Shown: positions 14,369-23,129 of the stretch, piece by piece
Layout: each line of letters starts with the position of its first letter
Position numbering within the stretch: position 1 is the first letter of the stretch
Source: a virus
Direction: 5' to 3' (one strand)
Length of the DNA: 64,000 nucleotides
Virus record (IMG/VR): IMGVR_UViG_3300036884_000163
Coordinates: 1-64,000 of that record
Notes under the pieces: model-generated
Seen by the model: the letters and a program-made list of their open reading frames with translations, nothing else
Told to the model about the DNA's origin: nothing
Databases searched by the model: none
Translations under genes and position numbers: made by a program

Positions 14369-14886
14369 CAGAAAAGAAACCTGATGCCGGGATGGTCGGA
14401 GAGACAGCGGAGCCAGTATCCGAATATACCAAGGCACTGCGAATACGCATGGGCCAGTGCACGCAGTGCGGAGAGATGCCCGATGAATGCGGCTGTAAGC
14501 CAGCGGGGACGCCGGGGATGACAGCGCGGGAGTTGTTCGAGAAGTGGATACGAGAAGAAGCGCGCAGTTATTCTCTGATTCCTGCCGATCCTGAATGCGG
14601 AACATATAAAGCACGAGACACTGATGCGCTATGGAAAGCTTGGCAAGCGGCCTCTCAGTCAGCCGTCGATCCCCGGATAGCCGAGCAACTCCGCTCCGCC
14701 CGCCAGGAGAAAAATCAAAAAGAAGTAGAGTACGAAAAGTTGCGGAAAGCCTTCTATCTCATGGCAGACACAAAGGAAGCTAAACTAGCGGCATCCCAGA
14801 AAGAAGTGGCGCGACTCCAGCGTTTGCTCGGAGAAAAGTGTGATAGAGAGCAAGACTTATTAAACCGCATGAGGCCCTCACTGTGA
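14365..14886 (+). CDS. Coiled-coil phage protein, 173 aa
   Basis: ATGA overlap at 14365. A Cys cluster (CTQCGEMPDECGC) is followed by a WQAA motif and a C-terminal coiled coil of about 75 residues (QLRSARQEKNQKEVEYEKL ... RLQRLLGEK). The layout suggests an oligomeric accessory protein. Function unknown. Confidence 0.7.
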   Translation: MTEKKPDAGMVGETAEPVSEYTKALRIRMGQCTQCGEMPDECGCKPAGTPGMTARELFEKWIREEARSYSLIPADPECGTYKARDTDALWKAWQAASQSAVDPRIAEQLRSARQEKNQKEVEYEKLRKAFYLMADTKEAKLAASQKEVARLQRLLGEKCDREQDLLNRMRPSL

Positions 14887-15149
14887 AGATAGATAATTCA
14901 ATGATGTCCGCCTTCTTTGTCTGCCCGTGGTACTACTTCGAGAAGTACGAAGCGAAGATTGAGCGGATTAGAAAGACGGATGCGCTATCCTTCGGTAAGA
15001 GGATGCATAAACTCCTCGAAGCGCGGCTCCGCGAGATACAAACGACCGTGATTGTCGAAGACGGACAGAAAATGTCTGAGTTGGATGTGGTCGATGAGGC
15101 CATTAACGATCCCGGATCAGATCTTGTCGATTGGGATGTAACGCCATGA
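14883..15149 (+). pseudogene. PD-(D/E)XK exonuclease-like N-terminal fragment, 88 aa
   Basis: The residues MMSAFFVCPWYYFEKYEAKIE ... split from ALSFGKRMHKLLEARL match the first part of phage Cas4/RecB-type PD-(D/E)XK nucleases: the Cys-Pro entry helix, then FG-x-x-x-H. Such proteins are usually 200-300 residues with catalytic D/E and Q-x-x-x-Y further on; none of that is present. It is probably a truncated gene whose start and stop still overlap their neighbours by 4 nt. Confidence 0.5.
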
Positions 15150-15292
15150 CCGAGCAAGCAAAGCAGGAGCGGTGTCCAAATCATTGCGACAACGACCGCG
15201 TTTATGGTGGGAAATTTGGATTCGCGGTGTGTACATGGCCAGAGCACGGAGCCAGAGGCAGGAACTCTGTAAGATTTCCTGACGATTTTTAG
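15146..15292 (+). CDS. Small Cys/His protein, 48 aa
   Basis: ATGA overlap; MTEQAKQERCPNHCDNDR, then CTWPEHG, a possible metal site. It is the last plus-strand gene before the converging terminase; its TAG shares 2 nt with the terminase stop. No terminator is seen between the two. Confidence 0.6.
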   Translation: MTEQAKQERCPNHCDNDRVYGGKFGFAVCTWPEHGARGRNSVRFPDDF

Positions 15293-16989
15293 CGCCGCGA
15301 CTTCTCCCATGCCTCGATTCTCCGTCTGGCAGCACTGCCTCCGCTGTATGAGGATGGCCTGCCGCGCTGTTCTTCCTCTTCCTTAATTTTTCCCGCGTGG
15401 AACATGGCTGCAGTCGGATCGGTCTTCCACTGCTTTTCGATCCGCTCCTGAATTCTGACTTGCACCGGCGCCGTCACTCCCCGGTGGGTCTCGAACGAAT
15501 AGTAGAGATACCTGACGCAATCGTAAATGTCGTCAATGGGGTCGCCGCTAATTTTTAGTACGTCGTTCTCTTTTTTCGGATCGTGGATCCTCGACTCGAA
15601 CACTTCGATGGTTTGCTTGCAGTTCTCGCAGATAATCAGTTCTCCGGTTTCGAGACCGGTGTAGAGCTTCATGGCCCCGCCTTGGCGGTCGTTGCTGGCG
15701 GGACTGAAGTTGACTCCGTAAGGTCGGAGCACACTGTTCATCTGGCCGGCTAGAGTATCGGGATGGCCCTCCTCCGAGAAAGAGTCTGGCGAGAGATACC
15801 AGGGTTGCCAGCGGCGCTCGATAGGCTTCTTGTCTTCGTCCAGCACCCAGCGTTCGAGCAGCATCTTGGCAAAGTTTGCGGCGGTTTCCTGGCAGCCAAA
15901 CTCGTCTACGACCGCGACCCGTCCCCGTGGCCATCCGGGAGATGGCGGAATATGAACCGCTTCGTGAGCAGCCCCAATTGATATAGAAAATCCATAATCT
16001 GAGGCGCACCATCTCGGCCACCACCACTGCTCGTTCAGCACTCGCCGCGGGACCACCATCGGGCCGAAGCCCGGCGCGATCTTCATGGCTTCATCCCAGT
16101 CCATGCCCGGACGCATCCCACGCTGCGCGTCCCAGAGATCAAAATACTGACCCTCAAATATCTTCCAGCAGCCAGCGAGCAAAGCCTTGGACGTGGCCGC
16201 CGACTGCATCTTGAGTTTGGCTAGGTAGGATGCGGGATAGAGTGAGTGATCCCGGACGTTCGACAGGATGTAGGAGATTGACAGGCGTTCAATGCGTCCG
16301 TCTCCAAGGTCAATCGCAAGTTTCTGACCATCCGAAGGCCATTTTCCATCGTAACGCAGCACTCCTTGCGGTGGAGCATTCTGCGGTTCGCAGTGCGGAC
16401 ACACTCCACCCAGGAACAACTTCATGTGCCAGGTGTGGCCTATGTTCCCAGGATTTGTGCCCAGCCGGATGCGCGTCTTGAGGTTGGGATCTGTCGAGCG
16501 GCTCCTGGTGACCAGGTACCTGACCATCTTCTCTGGCCAGTGTGTCGATTCGTCGATCGCCAACGCACTCATGGCGTGGCCTTGGTAGGGATAGACGTTT
16601 TTTTCGTGCTGGGCGTGCCGGAAATAGAATTCTGCTCCGGAGGGCCACTTCCAGGTATGGGAACTGGAGTTGTACGTTGCCCCGGTCTGGGAGAATATCT
16701 TATGGCTCTGGTCAATGGCACCGTCGCCACCTTCCAGTTCTGCATAGGTGCGGCGGAAGAAGTACGAGCGCATGCTGGGGTAATCGCGCTCCTGGATGAG
16801 GTCTACAAGCATCGTGGAGGTCTTCAGCGAGCCTGCGGCACCGCCAAGTAGGAGAATGTCCGCCGGACAGTCCAGCGCGTCCTTCTGGGCCTTCGTAGCG
16901 GGCAGCCAGCGCCTTACTGGATCAGGTAGGACTTGGACATCGCTCGCGGGGAGGGGTGGAAGAATCTCTTGTTCGCGGGGACGGATCAT
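15289..16989 (-). CDS. terL: Terminase large subunit, 566 aa
   Basis: It is the ATP-driven motor and nuclease that packages phage DNA through the portal. Walker A is GGAAGSLKT (residues 49-57) and Walker B with catalytic Glu is ALAIDESTHW (142-151). The C-terminal half has the nuclease start CASDYGFS, an AVVDEFG strand and later acidic residues. The C-terminus is Arg-rich. Length is at the upper end for the family. ATGA overlap with the small subunit, which is read first. Confidence 0.93.
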   Translation of the reverse strand: MIRPREQEILPPLPASDVQVLPDPVRRWLPATKAQKDALDCPADILLLGGAAGSLKTSTMLVDLIQERDYPSMRSYFFRRTYAELEGGDGAIDQSHKIFSQTGATYNSSSHTWKWPSGAEFYFRHAQHEKNVYPYQGHAMSALAIDESTHWPEKMVRYLVTRSRSTDPNLKTRIRLGTNPGNIGHTWHMKLFLGGVCPHCEPQNAPPQGVLRYDGKWPSDGQKLAIDLGDGRIERLSISYILSNVRDHSLYPASYLAKLKMQSAATSKALLAGCWKIFEGQYFDLWDAQRGMRPGMDWDEAMKIAPGFGPMVVPRRVLNEQWWWPRWCASDYGFSISIGAAHEAVHIPPSPGWPRGRVAVVDEFGCQETAANFAKMLLERWVLDEDKKPIERRWQPWYLSPDSFSEEGHPDTLAGQMNSVLRPYGVNFSPASNDRQGGAMKLYTGLETGELIICENCKQTIEVFESRIHDPKKENDVLKISGDPIDDIYDCVRYLYYSFETHRGVTAPVQVRIQERIEKQWKTDPTAAMFHAGKIKEEEEQRGRPSSYSGGSAARRRIEAWEKSRR

Positions 16990-17624
16990 TTGGCGGGTGC
17001 GCTCTTGAGGTATTTCTGCTCCAACTGTCCGGACATCTTCCGCTTGTTCTCAATCATCCACTGCGATTCGTAGACCTGTAGGGCGGTTACGGCCGGCTGT
17101 CCTGCCATGGCTGCCGCCTGAGCGCTGGCATTGATGACCGTGCCCTTGGGCTGTACCAGCCCAACCGCTTCCATGCCATCGCGCAGTAGGTTGCGGACGT
17201 CGGCATCGCCGCGGTGCTCATGGGTGGTCATGGTACTCATGCGGTGCCGGTATTCTCCGTGAACGAACAGGGCGAGGTCTTGGCCGAGATTATTCAGGAC
17301 TTCCGTGCGCTCAGTTGCGGCCGCCGCGGTGCGTTGCAAGACGTCTGCCTTGAACTTCTCTTTCATTTCCTCAATCGTCTTGAGGACAAGTTCGCGGCGT
17401 TCGATGCCATAGCCCTGATGGATTGGCAGGCCAGCATAGCGGCAGGCGTCCGCGATGTACGCGCCTTGGGCGCGCCACGAGCAGTATTCAAGTTCTGGGA
17501 TAGAGAGAGCGGTTTTTGGCTGTTTATCACCGCGCTTGAGGTGGGTAGGGTGTTTCTTGCGGACAAGATTCTGGGGATTGCCTTGACGCGGAGATTTGGC
17601 GGGCTGTTGGGTGGGTTCAGACAT
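16986..17624 (-). CDS. terS: Putative terminase small subunit, 212 aa
   Basis: It lies directly before terL with a 4-nt overlap. A basic, Pro-rich start is followed by a helix-turn-helix-like segment (ELEYCSWRAQGAYIADACRYAGLPIHQGYG) and a helical region (KTIEEMKEKFKADVLQRTAAAA). The HTH-first layout and position fit a DNA-recognition subunit, although the sequence is divergent and the call rests largely on context. Confidence 0.7.
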   Translation of the reverse strand: MSEPTQQPAKSPRQGNPQNLVRKKHPTHLKRGDKQPKTALSIPELEYCSWRAQGAYIADACRYAGLPIHQGYGIERRELVLKTIEEMKEKFKADVLQRTAAAATERTEVLNNLGQDLALFVHGEYRHRMSTMTTHEHRGDADVRNLLRDGMEAVGLVQPKGTVINASAQAAAMAGQPAVTALQVYESQWMIENKRKMSGQLEQKYLKSAPAK

Positions 17625-17755
17625 TTCGTCGCCGCCGCTGGTTCGGGCGGTTACAGCTTACTTCCCGGTGATTCAGGTGCGATCAGAGGGAAGGTGCGGC
17701 AACGACTTTACTGAGTTTCTCCAACCTCTTCCGGCTCTTCAACCGGCCGAGCCCA

Positions 17756-19021
17756 TTATACAACAACTTGCTCGCGGGTCGGCCATCTCATTCCTTTTTC
17801 TTTGGCCGCATCCCCAAAACGATCAGGGAATCTGGGGCCGACCTTGCCGGGAGTTACCGAGTTGGCATCGGTACCACTGGAGGATTTCGCAACATTGCTG
17901 TTGAGATTCTCATTTGCCCCAGCTTTAGCTCCTGCGGTTCCGAGAGATGGCCGAACATCGGGGGCAGTCGATCCGCGATCTGTTCCAGTTCCAGCGTTTT
18001 CTCTTTGCGCTTCATTGCTTCCCTTCTCCAGATGCCGCAACGGCACCTTGTCAATCACTCGACCGTCGCTGAGGGTTACCCGTGCATTCGCTTGGTCTGC
18101 CCAGTTCACGCTGCCAGTTGCGCCCGCGGGAATGATGTGCGACTCTCCGTTACCCTTGGAGAGTTGCACCTTGTTCGGGAAGGTTACGGAGTCGCCTTTG
18201 GCAAAGGCTGCGCCGTTCCCAGCAGATGAAACATCTCCTGCATTCGCCGGTTCAGATACTCGTCCAGCGACGTTGGTGCCAGAGACTTCGGCGAGAGCAC
18301 CATTGGAATGCTCATGTCCAACTGGTACGGTTCCTTCCCCTCTGGGAACACGTACAGTTTCTCCCCCGACTTTATCACGAACATTCCCGGCGGGAGGTGC
18401 GGATTCACTTCTAATTTCAGGTCCATTCTTTGATTCTACTCCCCCTGCCGCTGGCTGCGCATCTACAACTTCAAATTTTGGGGCAGGAGTTTTGCCGTCA
18501 ACAACCTCATATTGCGGGGCGGCAAGGTCGGCTGCTTTCTGGCGCCCCGTTACGCGTGGTACCGCTGTTGATCGTGCTTCCGAAGCTTTCGCGGTTTCCT
18601 TGGCGTTATCGTCGGCGATCTTGTCGCGGCGAGACACTTCTTCATTGATGACGCGTTGAGCGATGGTATCCGCCTGCTCTGGCGTTTTGACGATTTCCAG
18701 TTTGCCGCCGATTACAATCTTGCCTTGCTGCAGGATGGTTTTGGCCAGTTCTCCGTGAGTCTGAATCATGGCCTGCGACCTCTGGCCAGACGGAAGAGTC
18801 GCTAGATGGTCGCCAATTTCACTGATTTGCTGGTGGCCGACTTCGTGGACTGGCGGAGGGGCTTGTAGGGGCGGCGGAGGGGGCGGCGGGTCAACTGGAG
18901 GCAACCCTTGCGCAATCCGGCCAGCTCGCTGCCGCACGATATCGTATTCTGCGATGAGAGTGGCCACGGGATCTGGTGGCATCGGCAGTCCGAATTGTGG
19001 AGTCATTGGTTGAGTTGACAT
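17756..19021 (-). CDS. Disordered late protein with two embedded genes, 421 aa
   Basis: Probably a virion or assembly protein. The N-terminal third contains a helical region and a polyproline stretch, then a region with two similar pieces (APQYEVVDG, APKFEVVDA). A beta part near residues 278-340 (GDSVTFPNKVQLS ... ARVTLSDGRVIDKVPL) looks SH3-like. Two low-complexity stretches (about 199-279 and 323-389) coincide with good frames in another register, suggesting overprinting. No family recognised. Confidence 0.65.
   Translation of the reverse strand: MSTQPMTPQFGLPMPPDPVATLIAEYDIVRQRAGRIAQGLPPVDPPPPPPPLQAPPPVHEVGHQQISEIGDHLATLPSGQRSQAMIQTHGELAKTILQQGKIVIGGKLEIVKTPEQADTIAQRVINEEVSRRDKIADDNAKETAKASEARSTAVPRVTGRQKAADLAAPQYEVVDGKTPAPKFEVVDAQPAAGGVESKNGPEIRSESAPPAGNVRDKVGGETVRVPRGEGTVPVGHEHSNGALAEVSGTNVAGRVSEPANAGDVSSAGNGAAFAKGDSVTFPNKVQLSKGNGESHIIPAGATGSVNWADQANARVTLSDGRVIDKVPLRHLEKGSNEAQRENAGTGTDRGSTAPDVRPSLGTAGAKAGANENLNSNVAKSSSGTDANSVTPGKVGPRFPDRFGDAAKEKGMRWPTREQVVV
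17854..18015 (-). CDS. Overprinted gene inside the 421-aa ORF, 53 aa
   Basis: Same frame as the embedded gene at 18184. MKRKEKTLELEQIADRLPPM begins at an ATG with ggagaaggg upstream; the end is PPVVPMPTR. It is helical and charged, while the host frame across it is Gly/Ser/Asn-rich. An in-frame ATG at 18054 is less likely. Confidence 0.45.
   Translation of the reverse strand: MKRKEKTLELEQIADRLPPMFGHLSEPQELKLGQMRISTAMLRNPPVVPMPTR
18184..18426 (-). CDS. Overprinted gene inside the 421-aa ORF, 80 aa
   Basis: In another frame of the 421-aa gene lies a balanced, protein-like sequence (MDLKLEVNPHLPPGMFVI, GEKLYVFPEGKEPYQLDM, SLDEYLNRRMQEMF). The ATG has gggggag about 12 nt upstream. The host frame here is low-complexity Gly/Ala/Ser, the usual mark of the junior partner in an overlap. 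Family unknown. Confidence 0.5.
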   Translation of the reverse strand: MDLKLEVNPHLPPGMFVIKSGEKLYVFPEGKEPYQLDMSIPMVLSPKSLAPTSLDEYLNRRMQEMFHLLGTAQPLPKATP

Positions 19022-19074
19022 GAAAAGAACCAGGCCGGACTCTAATCCGGCCCTTTCCTGCTCTGTAAAGCGAC

Positions 19075-19419
19075 TTACCTGATGACGTTGCCCCTGAATT
19101 TAGCGGTAGCGGGCACAGGAGCCGAGTCGGTGACATCCAACTCAACCGGCGCCGTGCTAGTGCCAGCGGCAGTCGGAGTGCCTGCCAAGGTGATGTTGCC
19201 ATTGCCGTCTTCTGCAAAACTCACGCCAGCAGGCAGCGCGGCAGAATTCGGATCGGCAGAGTAGCTGTAAGGCGGAACGCCACCATTGACGGTGGCTACA
19301 GCCGTGCCATCGGCGGCAACGCCTTGGGTAAGCGTGATGGTTTCTGAGGCCGGGGTGACGGTGAGCGGTGCGACCGGCGGGTTGACATTGAAGACTACGG
19401 AGAGTGTGACTTCGGACAT
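19075..19419 (-). CDS. Ig-like virion protein, 114 aa
   Basis: A single putative-Ig (He_PIG-type) domain: LTVTPASETITLTQGVAA, GGVPPYSYSADPNS, LPAGVSFAEDGNGNITLAGTPTAAG. Such domains decorate phage capsids or tails and may bind surface sugars. The ATG at 19419 has gaaaggaattt upstream; the longer frame upstream is not supported. Its site among structural genes supports a virion role. Confidence 0.75.
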   Translation of the reverse strand: MSEVTLSVVFNVNPPVAPLTVTPASETITLTQGVAADGTAVATVNGGVPPYSYSADPNSAALPAGVSFAEDGNGNITLAGTPTAAGTSTAPVELDVTDSAPVPATAKFRGNVIR

Positions 19420-19512
19420 GTGAAATTCCTTTCGGTTGTGAAGTAGGTACTCAAGGATGCGGAGAAGTTCCCCGGAATGTGTCTCATGATGGGACATGGA
19501 GCCTCGGTGGAA

Positions 19513-19923
19513 CTAGGATTTCCCGAAGGCAATTTTCTTCGGCTTATGGGCAGACGTTTTCGCGGCGGTTTCCTGTTCGTCCACGGCGACATCGAGATCG
19601 TCGGCAGAGGGCAGATCGTCGGCCGGTTCGTGGTCGGGGCGCACGTTCTCTTCGTGCGGAGCAATCCAGTAGAACGACTGTTTATCCACGTCGTCCTTGT
19701 GCGGAACAAACAGCGTCCGGTGGAGGGTGTCCGCCCAGTTAATGCCGTTTAGCGCGTGATGCGCGTCAGTGGCGTCGAAGTAGACGAGGTTGAGAGTGAG
19801 TTGGCCGTGGCCTTCGACGGTATTGGAGCCGATGACCAGGGCGTCGTAGCGTTCGTACTTGCCTTGACCGGGCTTCTTTTCGGCTTTGTAGGTGAACAGC
19901 AGAACGTGCTTGGGCACTTCCAT
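19513..19923 (-). CDS. Hypothetical late protein, 136 aa
   Basis: ATG behind aaggagactcaa. A beta-rich N-terminal 90 residues (HVLLFTYKAEKKPGQGKYERY, LTLNLVYFD) is followed by an acidic then basic tail. No family recognised. It lies between the Ig protein and the internal virion proteins. Confidence 0.65.
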   Translation of the reverse strand: MEVPKHVLLFTYKAEKKPGQGKYERYDALVIGSNTVEGHGQLTLNLVYFDATDAHHALNGINWADTLHRTLFVPHKDDVDKQSFYWIAPHEENVRPDHEPADDLPSADDLDVAVDEQETAAKTSAHKPKKIAFGKS

Positions 19924-19988
19924 TTGAGTCTCCTTTGAAATTGTTGGGGATTGAGTTGCTGGCCTTGCGGGGCTTTATACTTTGCTAC

Positions 19989-22900
19989 CTACTTCGGCGG
20001 TCCCCACGCCAGTTTGCCGTTCGCATCCCGAACCGCGCGCGCATGGATTTGTTTTGTCCGTGGATCGCGCAGGATGCTGGTGTCGTTCTGGGGCTTGAAT
20101 TTCTCCGCCCCTTGCGGTACGGCAAAGGGAGTTGTAGAATCGGGGGCAGAGGTGGTTATGGGCGTACCTGAGTGGGGCTGTGTGATATTTGTGCTTTGGT
20201 TTGCTGTGGAGCTAGTAGCAGAAACGAGACGGGACGTACCAGGCTGGCCTTGGCCTAAATCGCGATCTCGTAAATCACGATCTCGTTCCTGATCGCCAGT
20301 TATACCGCCAGCGATTGCAGCCGTGCCCACGCTTTTCTTGATGATAGCGCTTGCCGCGCGTGCCAACCCTGGTCGCGTTGCCAACTCCATCCAGAGCTTA
20401 GGTCCATAACTTATCGCCGCGCCGCCCGCAAAAGTGAGAGGACTAGCCGCGAGCGCACCTTTCGCCATGGTGACCAACCCAAAAAGCTGTCGAATGGCGA
20501 ACATCCGCCCCATCATTCCAGCACCGCCGCCAATTCCCTTGCTCAATGCGTAGTCATTGAGACTCTGGGTGAAATCATCCATCGCCTTCAGGTTTTCCTC
20601 GGGTAGAATGCGTTCCAGCGAGGGGCGGACTTTCGAGAACTCGCTTTGAAATTTACCGACATCAAAGATACCGTCAGTTGATCCGAATGCGCCTTGCACC
20701 ATGGCGTTATCGCTGGCGTTGCGGAAAATGCGCTGTCCGAGTTGCGCTCGCAGTTGTGTCGCTTGCGGGTGCTTGTCGATCACTTCGAGCAATTTATCGG
20801 TGTACTCTTGGCTGTTGCCTGCGCGCTCGACGAGTTTCGATGGTTCCAATTCATTCGCCGCAGTGTCGGCAACTTTCTGTGTCCCTTTTTCAGTGACTGA
20901 TGGAGTTTCCATGCGCTGTGAGGCAGATCTCGCGCCAGTTGCCCGCCGTTCCGCAGCCACCACAGCCGAATTTTTGGTCACGTCCACACCCGCCACCTTC
21001 GCGGCCTTTTCTGAGGTCTCAGCCTTGGCGATCTTTTGCAGTTGATCGTCGAGCGCCATTTCCTGCGGCGAACGCTGCGCCATGCGCTTGCTATCAAGGT
21101 CTTTTACGAACTTGGTATATTTTTCCTCGCCCAAAAGAGTCTTGAGCGCTGGCGAACTTTGCGCGTTGCGGTGCGCCAGATCGTAATCGATCGCCTCGGG
21201 GCGCACACTGGCTGGCAAATCTGAGGAACCGGACGTAACCTTGGTGCTTTTCCGCAACACATAGTCCATGGCCCCACGCTGCGCCGTAGCTAAGCCTTCT
21301 CCTGTCTTGTCGGCATCTAACGCTGTTCTCAAGTCGGCAATGTCCGCTTCGTTCCCAGAGCGCATAACGGCTCCAATGACTTTCGCGGGATCGTCGCTTA
21401 ATACCATACGGCGGATAAATTTAGGATCGACGAACGTTGCCTTACGATCCACCGTCAGCGCGTTTGCCTCATTGAATTGCTTCGTGAGGTCCGGATGTGG
21501 TTCAAGCGATTTCTTCATCGCATCCGACATGCTCCCATACAGTTCTTGCTGAACGCGGACAGCGTTGCCACCCATCCCCGTTTGTTGGAAGTGTTTGCGA
21601 GCCCCCTGAAGTGATTCCCGGACCGCTGTACGTCCGGTCTTCATGATGTCGTAAGGCACTCCGGCCTCAAGTGGCTGAACGCCTTGCTTTGCTGCCTCAG
21701 TTTCGACTCGCTGCAGTGCATCTTTCCAGTTCGTGCCGCCAGCTCCTCTCGTTATTTCCTTCCCACTAGGAGGGGATTCTGCGAGAGACTTAAGTTCCAC
21801 ATAATTGTGCCCAGTCATGGCCTCTGCATACGGATCGAGGGGGCTGTTTGCAGCTTCACCTTCGGATGCGCGCTCAAGCATTTTTAGAACGCTTGCTGGA
21901 ATCGAGGAAGTAATGAGATCGCGGGCCGGGCCTTCCAATTGCACAACGCTCTTCGCAACATCTTGCATCGGTTTTGTATCAACAACTATCCCGCGATCTT
22001 TTGCTGCCTTCGTGAGTTGATTGTGCGCCGCCGATTCTTCTCCCTTGGCGGCATCGTTCGCTCCTCGCAAGGAAGTAATGATCTGTCGGTCGGCTTCCGG
22101 CACTGGCAATTCATCCCGGCCCGAAATGTCTTTTGCGGTCTGTTTCCCGGATTGAATATCGGCGCTGCGGCGTGCGTCCAAATCTCGCGTTGCAGATGCC
22201 TGAGCTTCCCTGCCCGCTGTTTCTGTGGCGGCGACCCTAGTCGTTTCCGCTTCGTCTTGAGCGCGATTAGCTAAATCTTTGACCAATCCTTGCGCTTCGC
22301 CTTGGCGTTGTAATACATCGCGCGCCGCGCCTTGAACGGCGGCACCAGTTGTTTCTGGAGTTCCTGCTTCTGGGCTAACTTTCGCCGCTGCATCCGTCAT
22401 GGCGGCGGTTCGATTACTCATCACATCTTGCATTCGGTTCTGAGACGTGCCCATGCGACTAAGCAGCTTTTCGGCACCCTGCTTTAGTCCGGCTCCCGCT
22501 GCTTCCCCAGAAGTCAAGGGAGCGCCTGGAATCGGCTCCCGCGCCGCCGGATGGATGCTTTTCATTAATCCTTCCCCAGCAACCGCAGTCAGTGCTTGAC
22601 CTGCGCCTTGTGCCGCTGTATCCTCCGCGGCATTTAGATAGCTTCCAGTTGGATCGGATGACTGGTCAATATCGTGGATTGCTCCAACTATTTTGGTGGC
22701 ATCGGCGGCGGAATGGCCGAGGCTCTGCAAGGTTCGGTGCAGGGGAAGGGCGGCCGGACTCATGGCGGCGATGCCGAGTTCGGTGTTATCTTTCGGTGCG
22801 GCGAACATATCCCACGCGCCTTTAAGAGCACCCTTGGTACCTTCCGCCACTTTATTAAGACCATGGATGGTCGCTCCCGCTACTCCCGCTGGGCCGGTAT

Positions 22901-23129
22901 AGCCGAGATATTCCTTGTCGGTCTTTTCCGTGGGCTGAGTCAGCGTGTCCCAGACTGAGGGTTGTGCTGGGGCTTGTGACGCTGGTGGCTTGGCAGGCAC
23001 GGACGAAATAGCGCTGACCGGCTTGGCGATAGCCGCAAAAGGATCGGTAGCCGTCTGCATCGCTGGCGGCATGGCTCCGCTGGAAGCAATTGGGCTAGCG
23101 ATGGCCGCGAAGGGGTCTTGATCTGGCAT
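19989..23129 (-). CDS. Large putative internal/ejection virion protein, 1046 aa
   Basis: A very long Ala/Asp/Glu-rich, largely helical protein. The motif DPFAAIA occurs twice near the N-terminus (residues 5-11 and 29-35). A central coiled coil (about 230-400) is followed by helical segments and, near the C-terminus, hydrophobic stretches (MFAIRQLFGLVTMAKGALAA, LTFAGGAAISYGP) that could insert in membranes. With the next two genes it forms a set like podovirus internal proteins that are ejected into the cell. No enzymatic motif is seen. Its start overlaps the next gene by one base. Confidence 0.65.
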   Translation of the reverse strand: MPDQDPFAAIASPIASSGAMPPAMQTATDPFAAIAKPVSAISSVPAKPPASQAPAQPSVWDTLTQPTEKTDKEYLGYTGPAGVAGATIHGLNKVAEGTKGALKGAWDMFAAPKDNTELGIAAMSPAALPLHRTLQSLGHSAADATKIVGAIHDIDQSSDPTGSYLNAAEDTAAQGAGQALTAVAGEGLMKSIHPAAREPIPGAPLTSGEAAGAGLKQGAEKLLSRMGTSQNRMQDVMSNRTAAMTDAAAKVSPEAGTPETTGAAVQGAARDVLQRQGEAQGLVKDLANRAQDEAETTRVAATETAGREAQASATRDLDARRSADIQSGKQTAKDISGRDELPVPEADRQIITSLRGANDAAKGEESAAHNQLTKAAKDRGIVVDTKPMQDVAKSVVQLEGPARDLITSSIPASVLKMLERASEGEAANSPLDPYAEAMTGHNYVELKSLAESPPSGKEITRGAGGTNWKDALQRVETEAAKQGVQPLEAGVPYDIMKTGRTAVRESLQGARKHFQQTGMGGNAVRVQQELYGSMSDAMKKSLEPHPDLTKQFNEANALTVDRKATFVDPKFIRRMVLSDDPAKVIGAVMRSGNEADIADLRTALDADKTGEGLATAQRGAMDYVLRKSTKVTSGSSDLPASVRPEAIDYDLAHRNAQSSPALKTLLGEEKYTKFVKDLDSKRMAQRSPQEMALDDQLQKIAKAETSEKAAKVAGVDVTKNSAVVAAERRATGARSASQRMETPSVTEKGTQKVADTAANELEPSKLVERAGNSQEYTDKLLEVIDKHPQATQLRAQLGQRIFRNASDNAMVQGAFGSTDGIFDVGKFQSEFSKVRPSLERILPEENLKAMDDFTQSLNDYALSKGIGGGAGMMGRMFAIRQLFGLVTMAKGALAASPLTFAGGAAISYGPKLWMELATRPGLARAASAIIKKSVGTAAIAGGITGDQERDRDLRDRDLGQGQPGTSRLVSATSSTANQSTNITQPHSGTPITTSAPDSTTPFAVPQGAEKFKPQNDTSILRDPRTKQIHARAVRDANGKLAWGPPK

